A DNA stretch of 33,543 bases from Saprospiraceae bacterium (GCA_024762995.1 JANTGI010000021.1:1-33543), one strand, 5' to 3'. Numbered from the stretch's first letter, positions 15,826 to 24,940 are shown. Program-made: numbers and translations. Notes: a model not told the origin generated them from the letters alone.

Positions 15826-15936
15826 TTAGTTCTTTTTGCCAAATAATTTCCAAACTCCGGCAATTAATACACCGAGCATAACAAGTAGCATTCCTGCTAA
15901 CATAATACTACCAGCACCCCAATCAACTAAAAACAT
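15826..15936 (-). CDS. Small single-helix membrane protein (36 aa)
   Basis: This minus-strand reading frame, with ATG at 15936 and TAA at 15826, encodes MFLVDWGAGSIMLAGMLLVM followed by LGVLIAGVWKLFGKKN. It is one hydrophobic helix (about 9-27) with a short Asp-containing N-terminus and a basic, Lys-rich C-terminus, the positive-inside pattern of a small inner-membrane protein. It lies 46 nt upstream of the 165-aa membrane protein in the same direction, so the two could be co-transcribed. I do not recognise the family. It is short enough that chance cannot be excluded, but the composition and the tail charge are protein-like. Confidence 0.5.
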   Translation of the reverse strand: MFLVDWGAGSIMLAGMLLVMLGVLIAGVWKLFGKKN

Positions 15937-16032
15937 AACATTAAGTTTTGATTTACAAAAAGCCTTTCGCAGGCATTAACTACACCCAAAATTAAGAAAA
16001 AAAAATTTCTATATTGATGATATATATCAGTT

Positions 16033-16078
16033 TATACGATGTTCGCCAATGATATTGGCGAATCTAATCTATACGATG
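16033..16078. promoter_or_regulatory. Hairpin framed by two TATACGATG direct repeats
   Basis: TTCGCCAAT (16042-16050) and ATTGGCGAA (16054-16062) form a perfect 9-bp inverted repeat around GAT. The 9-mer TATACGATG occurs just before (16033-16041) and just after (16070-16078). It lies about 100 nt upstream of the 36-aa gene and 130 nt beyond the ligase stop. It could be an operator or a transcript-end hairpin; there is no T-run. Confidence 0.35.
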
Positions 16079-16210
16079 GGGTGTTTTATGACAGATTTTG
16101 GACGTTTCGGAAGGGCTCATTTTCTTTTGGACAGGAAAACGATAAGTGTACTCGTGTGGATTGATTCTCTATATAGCTCTTGTAAATGAAGTTCGAGTCA
16201 GGATGTGAGA

Positions 16211-17482
16211 CTAGGCGGTCCGAATCGTAGAGTTACTATCCCGGATAAACAATAGACCAATTAGAGTCCAAAATAAGTAGTAGCCAGTACCCGTGGATGT
16301 CTCAAGAGTGGCTTCCACCAAAAAGGAAAAGAGTAAAATGAGTTGAATGGAAAGAAAAAGGGTGTTTTTATAGTTCTTTCGATAATAAATAGCTGTCAAA
16401 ACGCCCCATAAAAATAAAATAAGTCCCACAATACCCGTAGTTGCGTAATAAAAAATAAATTCATTGTGGGGAATTAATGCCCTGTTGCGAAGGTATTCAC
16501 TCAGGTATTTGTCCATTTCATCTCGAAGATCTCCGGCTCCAATCCCCAACAATGGGTGTTGATGACCGATACGCATGCCGGCCTGCATGGAAGCAATTCG
16601 TCCGGAATCAGAATAGTGGTCGCCCTTTCCTTGTTGTCTCATTTTCCAGTCATAAAGCATGTATCCTACTTTGGTCTTCAAGGACGGGATTGTTTTTTGT
16701 GCCATGAATGGCAATACAAGCAATAGGATGAAGCCTATCCATCCTAGCAGGCGATATTTTGGGAGGCGTAACGATTTGACTAAATAAACAAAAAGACCAA
16801 GGTACATTCCGGCAATCCCACTTCTGACTGCCAATAGATGCTGAAATAAGAATAGAAAAATGACACTCCCCAACGCTAACTTCTTTTGCCATTTGGAGAT
16901 TGGACTTTCGTCAAAATATAGACCGATGGACATCATCAAGGCAATAGCGATACCTAGACTAAACCGGATGTGATTTCTTGGTACGGGGATGTTTTGCCCT
17001 TTACCAATTAATCCATTTATATGTTCAAAATGAAGAATGTAATTAACCAACACCCCAAATGCAGATAAAACCATGATGGTTATGTAAAAGACGGCTATTT
17101 TTCTATAATCTTTAGCCGTAAGTTTGGGTAAGAAGAAAAAGGCAATGGGAAGCCCCAAAAAGGGTAGTTTTATCCGGCTACGCTCTAGCCAATAGGCATA
17201 GTTTTCGGAATATAGACCACTATAAAATATGGGAATAAATACTAAAAGCAGCGCCCAAAACGATGGCGTTTGCCAAAATAATTTCCACTTTTTCCGCAAG
17301 GTAGTATCCAATACGAGTTTGTGGTGGGCACTAAAATCAAAAAAACCAAGAAAAATCACCCCAAACATCGAAATCGAGAGCAAAAAAGGAGAATATACTA
17401 AAGAAACTAATCCAAGCCCTAAACAAAAAAGGGTGAGTTGCTTACGCCAGTTTTTATGGTTGGTCAGGTTGGTATTATTCAT
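16211..17482 (-). CDS. O-antigen ligase / polymerase-like membrane protein (Wzy_C family)
   Basis: This is a polytopic inner-membrane protein of 423 aa with about 10-12 hydrophobic helices and one large periplasmic loop (about residues 265-350), the layout of the O-antigen ligase (WaaL)/polymerase (Wzy) superfamily. These enzymes join or transfer undecaprenyl-linked glycan chains. The loop carries the family pattern SGRIASMQAGMRIGHQHPLLGIGAGDL, then a histidine-containing PHNEFIFYYATTGIVGL leading into the next helix. Arginine and histidine in this loop are typically functional. No other glycan-biosynthesis gene is nearby, so it may act on a product made elsewhere. Whether it is a ligase or a polymerase cannot be told. 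Confidence 0.85.
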   Translation of the reverse strand: MNNTNLTNHKNWRKQLTLFCLGLGLVSLVYSPFLLSISMFGVIFLGFFDFSAHHKLVLDTTLRKKWKLFWQTPSFWALLLVFIPIFYSGLYSENYAYWLERSRIKLPFLGLPIAFFFLPKLTAKDYRKIAVFYITIMVLSAFGVLVNYILHFEHINGLIGKGQNIPVPRNHIRFSLGIAIALMMSIGLYFDESPISKWQKKLALGSVIFLFLFQHLLAVRSGIAGMYLGLFVYLVKSLRLPKYRLLGWIGFILLLVLPFMAQKTIPSLKTKVGYMLYDWKMRQQGKGDHYSDSGRIASMQAGMRIGHQHPLLGIGAGDLRDEMDKYLSEYLRNRALIPHNEFIFYYATTGIVGLILFLWGVLTAIYYRKNYKNTLFLSIQLILLFSFLVEATLETSTGTGYYLFWTLIGLLFIRDSNSTIRTA

Positions 17483-17784
17483 TTAAGTAGGTCACCTCTA
17501 GCGACAATCATTCATTAACAGCAAAATAACACGTTTTATCCGGCAATGGCTTCATTTTACACGGAAAATATTCTACAATTTATGTAAATTTGCGGTCTGT
17601 TTGCTCAAATGACTCAAAACCATAAGGATTTTTCTCGCTTGAAATGCCCCTGACACGCTAAATAATAATTTCACTCGTTGGATTATTGTTGGATTTGTCA
17701 TGGGAAGCACCAATGGTTAGAAGAAGTTAATAAATGTATTGCCTTCCCATTGTCATACAAATCCCTACCTTAAACAATTAAATC
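17483..17784. other. Divergent promoter region between the ligase and the isomerase operon
   Basis: No gene is visible here. A TAAATTTG motif (17585-17592, + strand) is a candidate -7 element for the isomerase operon, giving a leader of about 185 nt. The leader contains an 8-bp inverted repeat, ATGGGAAG (17700-17707) and CTTCCCAT (17743-17750), each next to a TTGTCAT direct repeat; its meaning is unknown. Confidence 0.4.
17585..17592 (+). promoter_or_regulatory. Candidate -7 element for the isomerase operon
   Basis: TAAATTTG followed by C is an exact match to TAnnTTTG. It is the only such match I found in the gap upstream of the 17785 gene. No TTG at -33 was found. Confidence 0.4.
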
Positions 17785-19758
17785 ATGAATAAACATTTCT
17801 TTTTTCTTTTTGCCATTCTAGTCATGGCTGTGTTGCCCACTTATGCACAGGACGACCCTGTTTTATTTACAGTGAATAACACACCGGTTCACGTTTCAGA
17901 ATTCAAGTACATCTATGAGAAGAGTAATGGGACGGAAGCCGATTATTCGCGCGCATCGTTAGAAAAGTATTTGGATTTGTATAAAAACTTTAAACTAAAA
18001 ATCGCTCTTGCTAGGGAGAAGAAATTAGATACGATTCCAGCTTTAAAAAGAGAATTAGAAGGTTATCGCAAGAAATTAGCCAACTCTTACTTAATTGACA
18101 AGGAAGTTACGGACCATTTAGCCAAAGAAGCTTATGATCGGATGAAATCTGATGTTCGGATTAGTCATATATTCTTTTCCTTGAAGCATTTACGCTCGCC
18201 CGGAGATAGCTTGGCGGTTTACAAAAAGGCGCTTGATGTCAAAAAACAACTGGATCAAGGCGCATCTTTTGAAGATTTAGCCAAAAAATATTCTGAAGAT
18301 AAGCCGAGTAAGGAAAAAGGAGGGGATATTGGTTATTTTACAGCAATATTTCCTAGTGGTTTTTATCAATTAGAAGAAGCGGCTTATACGACACCTGTGG
18401 GCCATATCGCAGGTCCAGTTAGATCTGTGAGTGGCTATCATATTATCAAAGTAACAGATAAGCGACCTGCTCGCGGGGAAATGGAAATAGCCCAGATTTT
18501 GTTTAGTAAAGAAGATGGTAAAGATGTGAGTGTTATCCGTAAAAGTGCCGAAAAAGCCTACAATGCGATTACGAAAGGGAATCTACCTTTTGAAGATGCC
18601 GCTAGGCAATTTTCTGATGATAAGGTTACAGGTGCCAAAGGAGGATATGTCGGATATATCGGTATTAATCGGTTTGAGCCGGAGTTTGAAGATGCCGTAT
18701 TTGCCTTATCGAAGGATGGGCAGATTTCCGGGATTGTTGAGTCCTCTATCGGTTTTCACATTGTAAAGCGTTTGCACAAAAAGCAATTGGGTGCTTATGA
18801 CAAGGAGAAAAGGGGAATTTTGACGAAGTTGAGAAAAGACCCGCGCTATCAATTAGCCATAGATGCCTTTATCGAAAAGACCAAAAAAGAAGCTGAATTT
18901 GCTGAAAAGCCCGGTGCGCTCGATAAATGGATTGCATCACTTCCGGATTCAACTTTCTTGACGCATAAATGGAGACCTTCGGAGGAAAAAGATAATACCG
19001 TTCTTTTTACGATGAAAGGCATGAAGGCGACCATTGGAGACTTGGATGAATATGCCTACAGAGCCACAAGAAAAAGACTTCGTTTTGGACGGAATACCAA
19101 GGTCAGCGATGGAGCCAAAGAAATTTATAAGGATTTTGTAAATGACCGAGTCATGGCGTATGCAGAGTCAACATTAGAGTCTAAATATCCGGAATTTAAG
19201 GCTTTAATGAGAGAATATGAAGAAGGTATCTTGCTTTTTGATATTTCCCGCAAGGAAGTATGGGATAAAGCATCCGAAGACAGCACGGGGCTTGCCGCTT
19301 TTTACCCCCAAATACAAGATCAATTCAAATGGGAAGAACGGGCAACAGTAGTGACTTATACCATTCCTAAGCTGTACGAAAAACAATTGCCCAAAATTCG
19401 TAAAATAGCGAAGAAAAAAACTCCTGCCAAAGTTTTGGCAAAATTCAATAAGTCTAAAGATGTCGTTTCTATGGCGCGAGAGACTTTCGAAAAGTCAAAA
19501 GCACCTAAAGGCGTTAAAAAAGTATGGCACAAAGGAGGAATGACTGAGACCGTTTTTGATGTCAACCGTCAGCCCCAAACGGCTTCCTTTATGGTGGTCG
19601 AAAAGATTATTCCGGCGGGGCCCAAAAAACTGGAAGATGCGCGTGGTTATGCCATTGCCAAATATCAGGACTACTTGGAAGAGCATTGGGTGCAATCACT
19701 CCAAAACAAGTATAAGGTCCATGTTAATAAGGAGGTCTTTGAATCTTTAGTGAAGTAA
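17785..19758 (+). CDS. Periplasmic peptidyl-prolyl cis-trans isomerase with two parvulin domains
   Basis: This is a secreted folding factor of the PpiC/SurA type, 657 aa. A signal peptide (about 1-21, ending PTYAQ) is followed by a helical SurA_N-like chaperone region (about 25-120). Two parvulin domains follow, at about 123-222 (from DVRISHIFFS to GYHIIKVTDK) and 233-325 (from EMEIAQILFSK to GFHIVKRLHK). A long C-terminal part (about 330-657) has no domain I can name. The role would be to assist folding of exported and outer-membrane proteins. It is the first gene of a four-gene set with gaps of 31, 51 and 10 nt, very probably one operon. The product is longer than E. coli SurA because of the C-terminal extension. 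Confidence 0.92.
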   Translation: MNKHFFFLFAILVMAVLPTYAQDDPVLFTVNNTPVHVSEFKYIYEKSNGTEADYSRASLEKYLDLYKNFKLKIALAREKKLDTIPALKRELEGYRKKLANSYLIDKEVTDHLAKEAYDRMKSDVRISHIFFSLKHLRSPGDSLAVYKKALDVKKQLDQGASFEDLAKKYSEDKPSKEKGGDIGYFTAIFPSGFYQLEEAAYTTPVGHIAGPVRSVSGYHIIKVTDKRPARGEMEIAQILFSKEDGKDVSVIRKSAEKAYNAITKGNLPFEDAARQFSDDKVTGAKGGYVGYIGINRFEPEFEDAVFALSKDGQISGIVESSIGFHIVKRLHKKQLGAYDKEKRGILTKLRKDPRYQLAIDAFIEKTKKEAEFAEKPGALDKWIASLPDSTFLTHKWRPSEEKDNTVLFTMKGMKATIGDLDEYAYRATRKRLRFGRNTKVSDGAKEIYKDFVNDRVMAYAESTLESKYPEFKALMREYEEGILLFDISRKEVWDKASEDSTGLAAFYPQIQDQFKWEERATVVTYTIPKLYEKQLPKIRKIAKKKTPAKVLAKFNKSKDVVSMARETFEKSKAPKGVKKVWHKGGMTETVFDVNRQPQTASFMVVEKIIPAGPKKLEDARGYAIAKYQDYLEEHWVQSLQNKYKVHVNKEVFESLVK

Positions 19759-19789
19759 TTATTTGAATTTTTTGACAAAGATAGTGTCC

Positions 19790-20641
19790 ATGTGGTGTCG
19801 GTCAGGATTGTGGTTGGCTTTGGTTTTAGTTGTGTTTTTCGCATCTTGTGCATCGGAGCCACCATCTGATACGCCCGATCCTGTCTTGGCAAAAGTATAT
19901 AACAAAACACTTATCTTGTCGGATATTGACGGAATTGTGGAGCCGAACACCTCGCCGGAAGACAGTGTGCATCTGATTCAATCTTTTGTGGATAGGTGGG
20001 TACATGAAGCTATTTTGATGCACGAAGCCGAAAAACATGTGAGCCAAGATATGGACTTGGATAAATTGGTGAGAGACTATCGTTCTTCGCTTGTGCTCAA
20101 TAATTTTGAACAAGAGTTATTTAAAAGTGAATTAGATACGGTCATTACGGATGAAGACGTAGAGCAATATTTTAATGCTAATAAAGAACAATTTAGACTA
20201 AGATACAGCATTGTTCGTTACTACTTCATTAAGCTACCGGTTGTGAGTCAAAATGTTGATTATGTTAAACAGTGGTGGACATCCAAAGAGCCGGCGTTGA
20301 TGCCCGATTTAAAGCAATCTTTAAAAAAAGAACATGCCTATTTTAGCTTGCACCCGCACCAATGGTATGCCTTACAGGACTTAAAAAAGAAATTACCCAA
20401 AAATCTTCGTTCAAGTCTTTCCCCTTCTTTGGATGACGTGCTCAAAAATAATAACTACCTTTACTTTTTAAAAATTTTGGAGATGAAGAAAAAAGGAGAG
20501 TTTCCTCCGATTTCCTTTGTCAGAGAGCAAGTTGAAAAAATAATCCTGCATGGTCGAAAAATGAAACTGATTGAAGACAAAAAAGCAGAATTATACAAAC
20601 AGGAAGTAAACAGTGATCACGTCAAAATTTTTACCAACTAA
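19790..20641 (+). CDS. Lipoprotein with a SurA_N-like chaperone domain, no parvulin domain
   Basis: This 283-aa lipoprotein has the signal MWCRSGLWLALVLVVFFASC, with the lipobox cysteine at residue 20. The mature part resembles the N-terminal region of its neighbours: an early short strand-rich element (VLAKVYNKTLILSDIDGIV) followed by alpha-helices including SFVDRWVHEAILMHEAEK, then charged helices. The parvulin signature GGDLG...GYHII is absent, so it is probably a chaperone-like membrane-anchored partner of the two flanking isomerases and not an enzyme. A TTG start at 19763 would add nine residues; ATG 19790 gives a cleaner lipoprotein signal. From memory, other Bacteroidota carry a similar hypothetical gene between two PpiC genes. 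Confidence 0.8.
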   Translation: MWCRSGLWLALVLVVFFASCASEPPSDTPDPVLAKVYNKTLILSDIDGIVEPNTSPEDSVHLIQSFVDRWVHEAILMHEAEKHVSQDMDLDKLVRDYRSSLVLNNFEQELFKSELDTVITDEDVEQYFNANKEQFRLRYSIVRYYFIKLPVVSQNVDYVKQWWTSKEPALMPDLKQSLKKEHAYFSLHPHQWYALQDLKKKLPKNLRSSLSPSLDDVLKNNNYLYFLKILEMKKKGEFPPISFVREQVEKIILHGRKMKLIEDKKAELYKQEVNSDHVKIFTN

Positions 20642-20692
20642 ATCGAATCATCTCGGATATTGTATCCCGGATTTGTAAAATAAGATCATCAA

Positions 20693-22075
20693 ATGAAGAA
20701 AATTATTGTTTTTGCCTTTTGGGTATTTACCTTTCAGGCTATTTTTTTGACAAATGTCCAAGCGCAAGTTGCTAATCATACGGTCGTTGACAAGGTGATT
20801 GGTGTGCTCGGGGACGAAATAGTCCTTCTTTCTGAGCTGGAAAAGCAAGTGGCTTACGCTGCACAGCAGCAAAAGACCGCTCTCCCGCCCAATGCGAAAT
20901 GCCTGATGCTCGACAATATCCTTACGGAAAAATTACTCATACATCAGGCTAAAGTGGACAGTATTGAAGTTTCTGAAGATGAAGTAAATACACAAATTGA
21001 TGCAAGGATTGATAGAATCTTAGGAATGATGGGCAATAATGTCTCCCAATTTATTGATTACTATGGTCAAACTCCGGCGGAGATGAAGGATTTTATGGCG
21101 GATGATATGAAATCTCAACTCTTGGCAGAACGCATGCGCCAAAAAATTATTGAAGGGGCGACCATTAGACCGTCTGAAGTGATTGCCTTTTATAACAAAA
21201 TCCCAAAAGATAGTGTGCCTTTCTTTAATTCGGAAGTGGAATACTCAGAATTGGTCTATAAGCCGGTGGTCAACCAAGCCGCCAAAGATGAAGCCTATGT
21301 CAAACTGTCCAAAATAAGAAAGGATATTGTCGAAAATAAAGCCAGTTTTGAAGAAATGGCTAAGTTGCACTCTGATGACTTAGGTTCCGGCAAGCAAGGT
21401 GGCGATCTAGGTTGGCAAAAAAGGGGGACATTCGTAACCGAATTTGAAGCCGCTGCTTATAACTTGTCAGAAAATGAAATCTCGCCCATTATTGAAACTG
21501 AATTTGGCTATCATATTATTCAGTTGTTGGGACGACGCGGTAATTTAATTCATGTCAGACATATTTTGATTAAGCCTGTTTTTAGCGAAAGCGATTACCA
21601 AAATGCTATTGCTAAGTTGGATTCTATTAGAGCCGACATCCTTGCCAAAAAGATAAGCTTTGAAGAAGCTGTCCGCAAATACTCCGATAAAAATCAACAA
21701 AGCTATAGCAATGGTGGCAGAGTGATGAATCAATACACCGGAAATACCCTTTTTGAAATTGCCGACCTTGATTTCAACGTTTATTTCGCTTTGGATTCTT
21801 TGCAACCGGGAGATATTTCCGAGCCGGTCGAGTTTTTGACAGAAGCAGGAGAAAAGTTCTATAGATTACTTAAGCTAAACTCTAGAACGGCTCCTCATAA
21901 GGCGACCTTAAAAACAGATTATTCTAAAATTCAGCAAGCGGCCTTGAACACAAAGAAAAATGAAATTATCACCAAGTGGGTGATGGATAAAGTAGGTAGT
22001 GTTTATGTTAAGATAGACCCGACCTATAGCGACTGTCCCGAGTTGAAAAAATGGCATTTCCAAGGCGAAAATTAA
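20693..22075 (+). CDS. SurA-like peptidyl-prolyl isomerase / periplasmic chaperone
   Basis: This 460-aa protein has the full SurA plan. A signal peptide (about 1-25, ending NVQAQ) leads into a SurA_N chaperone domain (about 28-175, starting VVDKVIGVLGDEIVLLSELEKQ). Parvulin domain 1 is at about 181-275 (GKQGGDLGWQKRGTF ... GYHIIQLLG), and parvulin domain 2 at about 285-390 (LIHVRHILIKP ... SYSNGGRVMNQYTGN). SurA receives unfolded outer-membrane proteins in the periplasm and passes them to the BAM complex. The length is near that of E. coli SurA (428 aa). It is the third gene of the operon, and its position after two related proteins suggests that the three work on overlapping clients. Confidence 0.92.
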   Translation: MKKIIVFAFWVFTFQAIFLTNVQAQVANHTVVDKVIGVLGDEIVLLSELEKQVAYAAQQQKTALPPNAKCLMLDNILTEKLLIHQAKVDSIEVSEDEVNTQIDARIDRILGMMGNNVSQFIDYYGQTPAEMKDFMADDMKSQLLAERMRQKIIEGATIRPSEVIAFYNKIPKDSVPFFNSEVEYSELVYKPVVNQAAKDEAYVKLSKIRKDIVENKASFEEMAKLHSDDLGSGKQGGDLGWQKRGTFVTEFEAAAYNLSENEISPIIETEFGYHIIQLLGRRGNLIHVRHILIKPVFSESDYQNAIAKLDSIRADILAKKISFEEAVRKYSDKNQQSYSNGGRVMNQYTGNTLFEIADLDFNVYFALDSLQPGDISEPVEFLTEAGEKFYRLLKLNSRTAPHKATLKTDYSKIQQAALNTKKNEIITKWVMDKVGSVYVKIDPTYSDCPELKKWHFQGEN

Positions 22076-22085
22076 ATCCGGATTC

Positions 22086-22955
22086 ATGAAAAAAATAGGC
22101 TCCATATTCTTCTTTATCTTATTGGTTTCTTCAATGGTGATGGCTCAGGTTCCAAAACACAAACGTGCTTATAAGCTTTATAATAAGTCCGGCAAGAAAG
22201 TCTCTTATCGCAAAATGGTGAAGCAGTTGGCCAAGGCCGATGTGGTACTTTTTGGTGAGTTACATAATAATCCGATTGCGCATTGGATGGAATTGACCTT
22301 GGCTAAGGACTTGCATCAAAAAAGAGAAATCGTCTTAGGTACCGAATTGCTCGAAAGAGATCAGCAAAGCCTAATTGATGATTATTTGGCCGGTAGAATT
22401 GATGCTAAAGCGATGGATACATTGGCCAAAACTTTACCGGTCAATTATAAGACGGATTATAAGCCTTTAGTAGATTTTGCCAAGAAAGAGCATTTGGTGT
22501 TTGTAGGCTCTAATATCCCTAGGCGTTTTGCTCGGATTGTGTATCGGAAAGGTTTTGAAGGGTTGGACGAGTTGAGTAAAAAAGAGAAAGATTGGGTGGC
22601 CCCATTGCCTATCGAATATGACCCCAACCTGAAAAGCTATCAAGAAATGATCGGCATGATGGGCGGTCATGGTGGAGACAATTTACCCAAGGCACAAGCC
22701 ATTAAGGATGCCACAATGGCTCATTTTATCATTCAATATTTGCAGAAAGGTAAATTATTCTTTCATGTTAATGGTTCCTATCACTCTGATCAATACGAAG
22801 GAATTGTTTGGTATTTAAAGAAAAAAGTACCCGAATTGAAAGTGAAAACCATCAGTGTGGTTGCCCAAAAAGACATTAATAAGCTGGATAAGGAAGCTGT
22901 AGGTATTGCAGATTTTATTATTGTGGTTGATGAAGATATGACCACCACTTATTAG
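22086..22955 (+). CDS. ChaN family protein (haem-binding uptake-like, DUF399)
   Basis: This 289-aa secreted protein has a signal peptide (about 1-20, ending SSMVMAQ) and belongs to the ChaN family, first linked to haem/iron binding in Campylobacter. The motif DVVLFGELHNNPIAHWME starts near residue 50 and is typical of the family, as are GTELLERDQQ and, near the end, FHVNGSYHSDQYEG. Family glutamates and histidines in these motifs are thought to bind metal or ligand. Its gap to the surA-like gene is 10 nt, so it is very probably co-transcribed. Why it sits with folding factors is unclear; it may itself be an outer-membrane or surface-exposed protein. No lipobox cysteine is seen. Confidence 0.85.
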   Translation: MKKIGSIFFFILLVSSMVMAQVPKHKRAYKLYNKSGKKVSYRKMVKQLAKADVVLFGELHNNPIAHWMELTLAKDLHQKREIVLGTELLERDQQSLIDDYLAGRIDAKAMDTLAKTLPVNYKTDYKPLVDFAKKEHLVFVGSNIPRRFARIVYRKGFEGLDELSKKEKDWVAPLPIEYDPNLKSYQEMIGMMGGHGGDNLPKAQAIKDATMAHFIIQYLQKGKLFFHVNGSYHSDQYEGIVWYLKKKVPELKVKTISVVAQKDINKLDKEAVGIADFIIVVDEDMTTTY

Positions 22956-23000
22956 GTAAATAGTTACGCAAATAGTTAATTTTTAGATACAAGCAGGATT

Positions 23001-23585
23001 TTACCACCCTAAATTTTGCGAAAGCTCAGTACCAAAGGAGGACTCCTGCAAAATCCGAGAAAACCAGGCCATTGGTTGTTTTCTTTTGTCGCCGGTCGAA
23101 GAGTCGCAAATAAAGAAGTGCCTGTACAACTGAATGTCAGAGCCAAAAATATGAAAAAGATGTCGGATTTTTCTATTTGCAAGAACCACATTATTGTGGC
23201 AGAAAGCTAATTGCCACGCATGATATGCTTCATCATGCCATTCCAAAAGCTCTAATAACAGCAGGTCATCCGTAAACTGCTCCAAAAAAATTCGAGCCAG
23301 TTTGCCATGGTGATGACTTTTCGCAAATTTATATTCCTTAAATTTGAAAGAATCGTGAGTCATTGCCGCCAGTCGGAGTCGTTGCCAATCCTCCCGGTTA
23401 ATTTGCAGTGCATCGACATTTTTTAGGACATCACGTACATGCATCTCAATTGTCGGTTCAGGATGGCCATAAGACGGCCGCCCCCAACTAAGCCCCTGAA
23501 TGATGTCGGGGTGCGATAGAATGGCTGATTCTATTTCCGATAGAGGTTTGATACCTCCCTTTTTTCGATGTTTCGGACTTGTCAT
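23001..23585 (-). CDS. HD-domain protein, putative phosphohydrolase
   Basis: This 194-aa protein has the residues expected of an HD superfamily metal-dependent phosphohydrolase: H49 (IEMHVRDV), H77-D78 (AAMTHDSF), the histidines at 91-93, H117-D118 (LEWHDEAYHAW) and D161 (FFICDSSTGDK). The basic start (MTSPKHRKKGGIKPLSEIE) is followed by helices only. Substrates of such proteins include nucleotides and signalling phosphates; none can be assigned here. No signal peptide is present, so it should be cytoplasmic. It is convergent with the ChaN gene and divergent from the protease gene. Confidence 0.75.
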   Translation of the reverse strand: MTSPKHRKKGGIKPLSEIESAILSHPDIIQGLSWGRPSYGHPEPTIEMHVRDVLKNVDALQINREDWQRLRLAAMTHDSFKFKEYKFAKSHHHGKLARIFLEQFTDDLLLLELLEWHDEAYHAWQLAFCHNNVVLANRKIRHLFHIFGSDIQLYRHFFICDSSTGDKRKQPMAWFSRILQESSFGTELSQNLGW

Positions 23586-23800
23586 GTTATTGTATTAACT
23601 AATGTAAGCATTGTTTTAATGAAAGTCAATAGCAAAGGGAGTTTTTTAGCTTCCGCAAAAAGCTAGCCAGATATGGATGATTGTGTAAAATGTTAAGGAG
23701 ATGTTAAAACGGTGTTAAATGTTAAGAAATTACACACCATCTAGCCGGAAGAACGTTTTGTTTTTGAATTTTTTATTGACATTTAAATCAATTGACAGCT

Positions 23801-24940
23801 ATGAAAAAAATAATGGGATACGCAGTTGCCGGCCTGTTTGGAGGGCTATTTGTCTTAGCGGGTGCATTGTTTTATTTGCATCAAACGCCTATTCAACAAA
23901 ATTCTAAAGGGGATATTCAGCCCCAAAATCAAGCTACTTTAGTAAGTAATCGTGGCTCTAGTATGTTGCCGGACAATTTTAGAACCGCCGCACAGCATTC
24001 TATGGAAACGGTCGTACACATTAAATCCAGTTCTAGTCCACATCAAAGCCAAGGAAACCAATCCGATCCGTTTAGCTATTTTTTTGGTAATTCACCTTTT
24101 GGTGGTTTTGGTCCAAAGGTGGGTACCGGTTCCGGAGTGATTTATTCCAAGGATGGGTTTATCATTACCAATAACCATGTTGTAGATTTTGCGGATGAAG
24201 TGGAAGTTACTCTATATGACAACCGAAAATATAAGGCATCAGTCATAGGTACAGATGATAAGACAGATCTGGCGGTATTGAAGATTGAAGCGGATGACTT
24301 ACCCGCCATCAAAATAGGAGATTCTGATAAAGCTCAAGTGGGTGACTGGGTATTGGCCGTGGGCAATCCATTTGAATTGACCTCCACCGTAACTGCCGGA
24401 ATTATCAGTGCGAAAGGAAGAAGCTTACACATGAATGATAAGCAGAATGCTATTGAGTCTTTTATCCAAACAGATGCGGCTGTCAATCCGGGTAATAGTG
24501 GCGGCGCACTAGTCAATACTCAGGGAGAATTGATTGGAATTAATACGGCGATTGCATCAATGACAGGGTCTTATGCAGGCTATTCTTTTGCTATTCCTGT
24601 GAATATTGTCACGCGAGTTGCGGATAATTTGATTCAGTATGGCTCGCCCAAACGGGGTTCTTTGGGTATATTAATTGCTGATATGGATGCAGATCTTTCC
24701 AAAGAGTTGATGGTAGATATTACGCAAGGGGCTTATGTCTCGGAGTTGGTGCCGGGTGGTGCGGCAGAATTGGCCGGTATGTTGCCGGATGATATTATTG
24801 TTCAAGTAAACAATCAAGAAGTAAAGAATGTGCCCGATTTAATGGCCATCGTAGGTGAGTCAAATGTCGGCGATTTGCTAAAAATAAAAGTCAACCGGCA
24901 TGGTAAAGTTAAAGAGATCGACGTTAAGTTAAAAGGATAA
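23801..24940 (+). CDS. HtrA/Deg-type serine protease (DegP/DegS family)
   Basis: This is an envelope serine protease of the trypsin fold that degrades misfolded proteins in the periplasm. The catalytic triad is complete: H126 (TNNHVVDF), D156 (DKTDLAVLKI) and S233 (NPGNSGGAL). One N-terminal hydrophobic segment (about 5-27) acts as membrane anchor or signal. A glycine- and serine-rich linker with FGNSPFGGFG precedes the protease domain (about 100-265), and a single PDZ domain follows (about 275-379). One PDZ and an anchor recall DegS, while the linker recalls DegP/Q. At 379 aa from ATG 23801 it is short but complete; TTG 23792 would add three residues. A rho-independent terminator follows. 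Confidence 0.95.
   Translation: MKKIMGYAVAGLFGGLFVLAGALFYLHQTPIQQNSKGDIQPQNQATLVSNRGSSMLPDNFRTAAQHSMETVVHIKSSSSPHQSQGNQSDPFSYFFGNSPFGGFGPKVGTGSGVIYSKDGFIITNNHVVDFADEVEVTLYDNRKYKASVIGTDDKTDLAVLKIEADDLPAIKIGDSDKAQVGDWVLAVGNPFELTSTVTAGIISAKGRSLHMNDKQNAIESFIQTDAAVNPGNSGGALVNTQGELIGINTAIASMTGSYAGYSFAIPVNIVTRVADNLIQYGSPKRGSLGILIADMDADLSKELMVDITQGAYVSELVPGGAAELAGMLPDDIIVQVNNQEVKNVPDLMAIVGESNVGDLLKIKVNRHGKVKEIDVKLKG

Noticed and set aside
22954-22967. AGGTAAATAGTTAC after the ChaN gene as another copy of the 38-bp repeat.
   Set aside because: Only the last 14 bases match; the left part is coding sequence of the ChaN gene.
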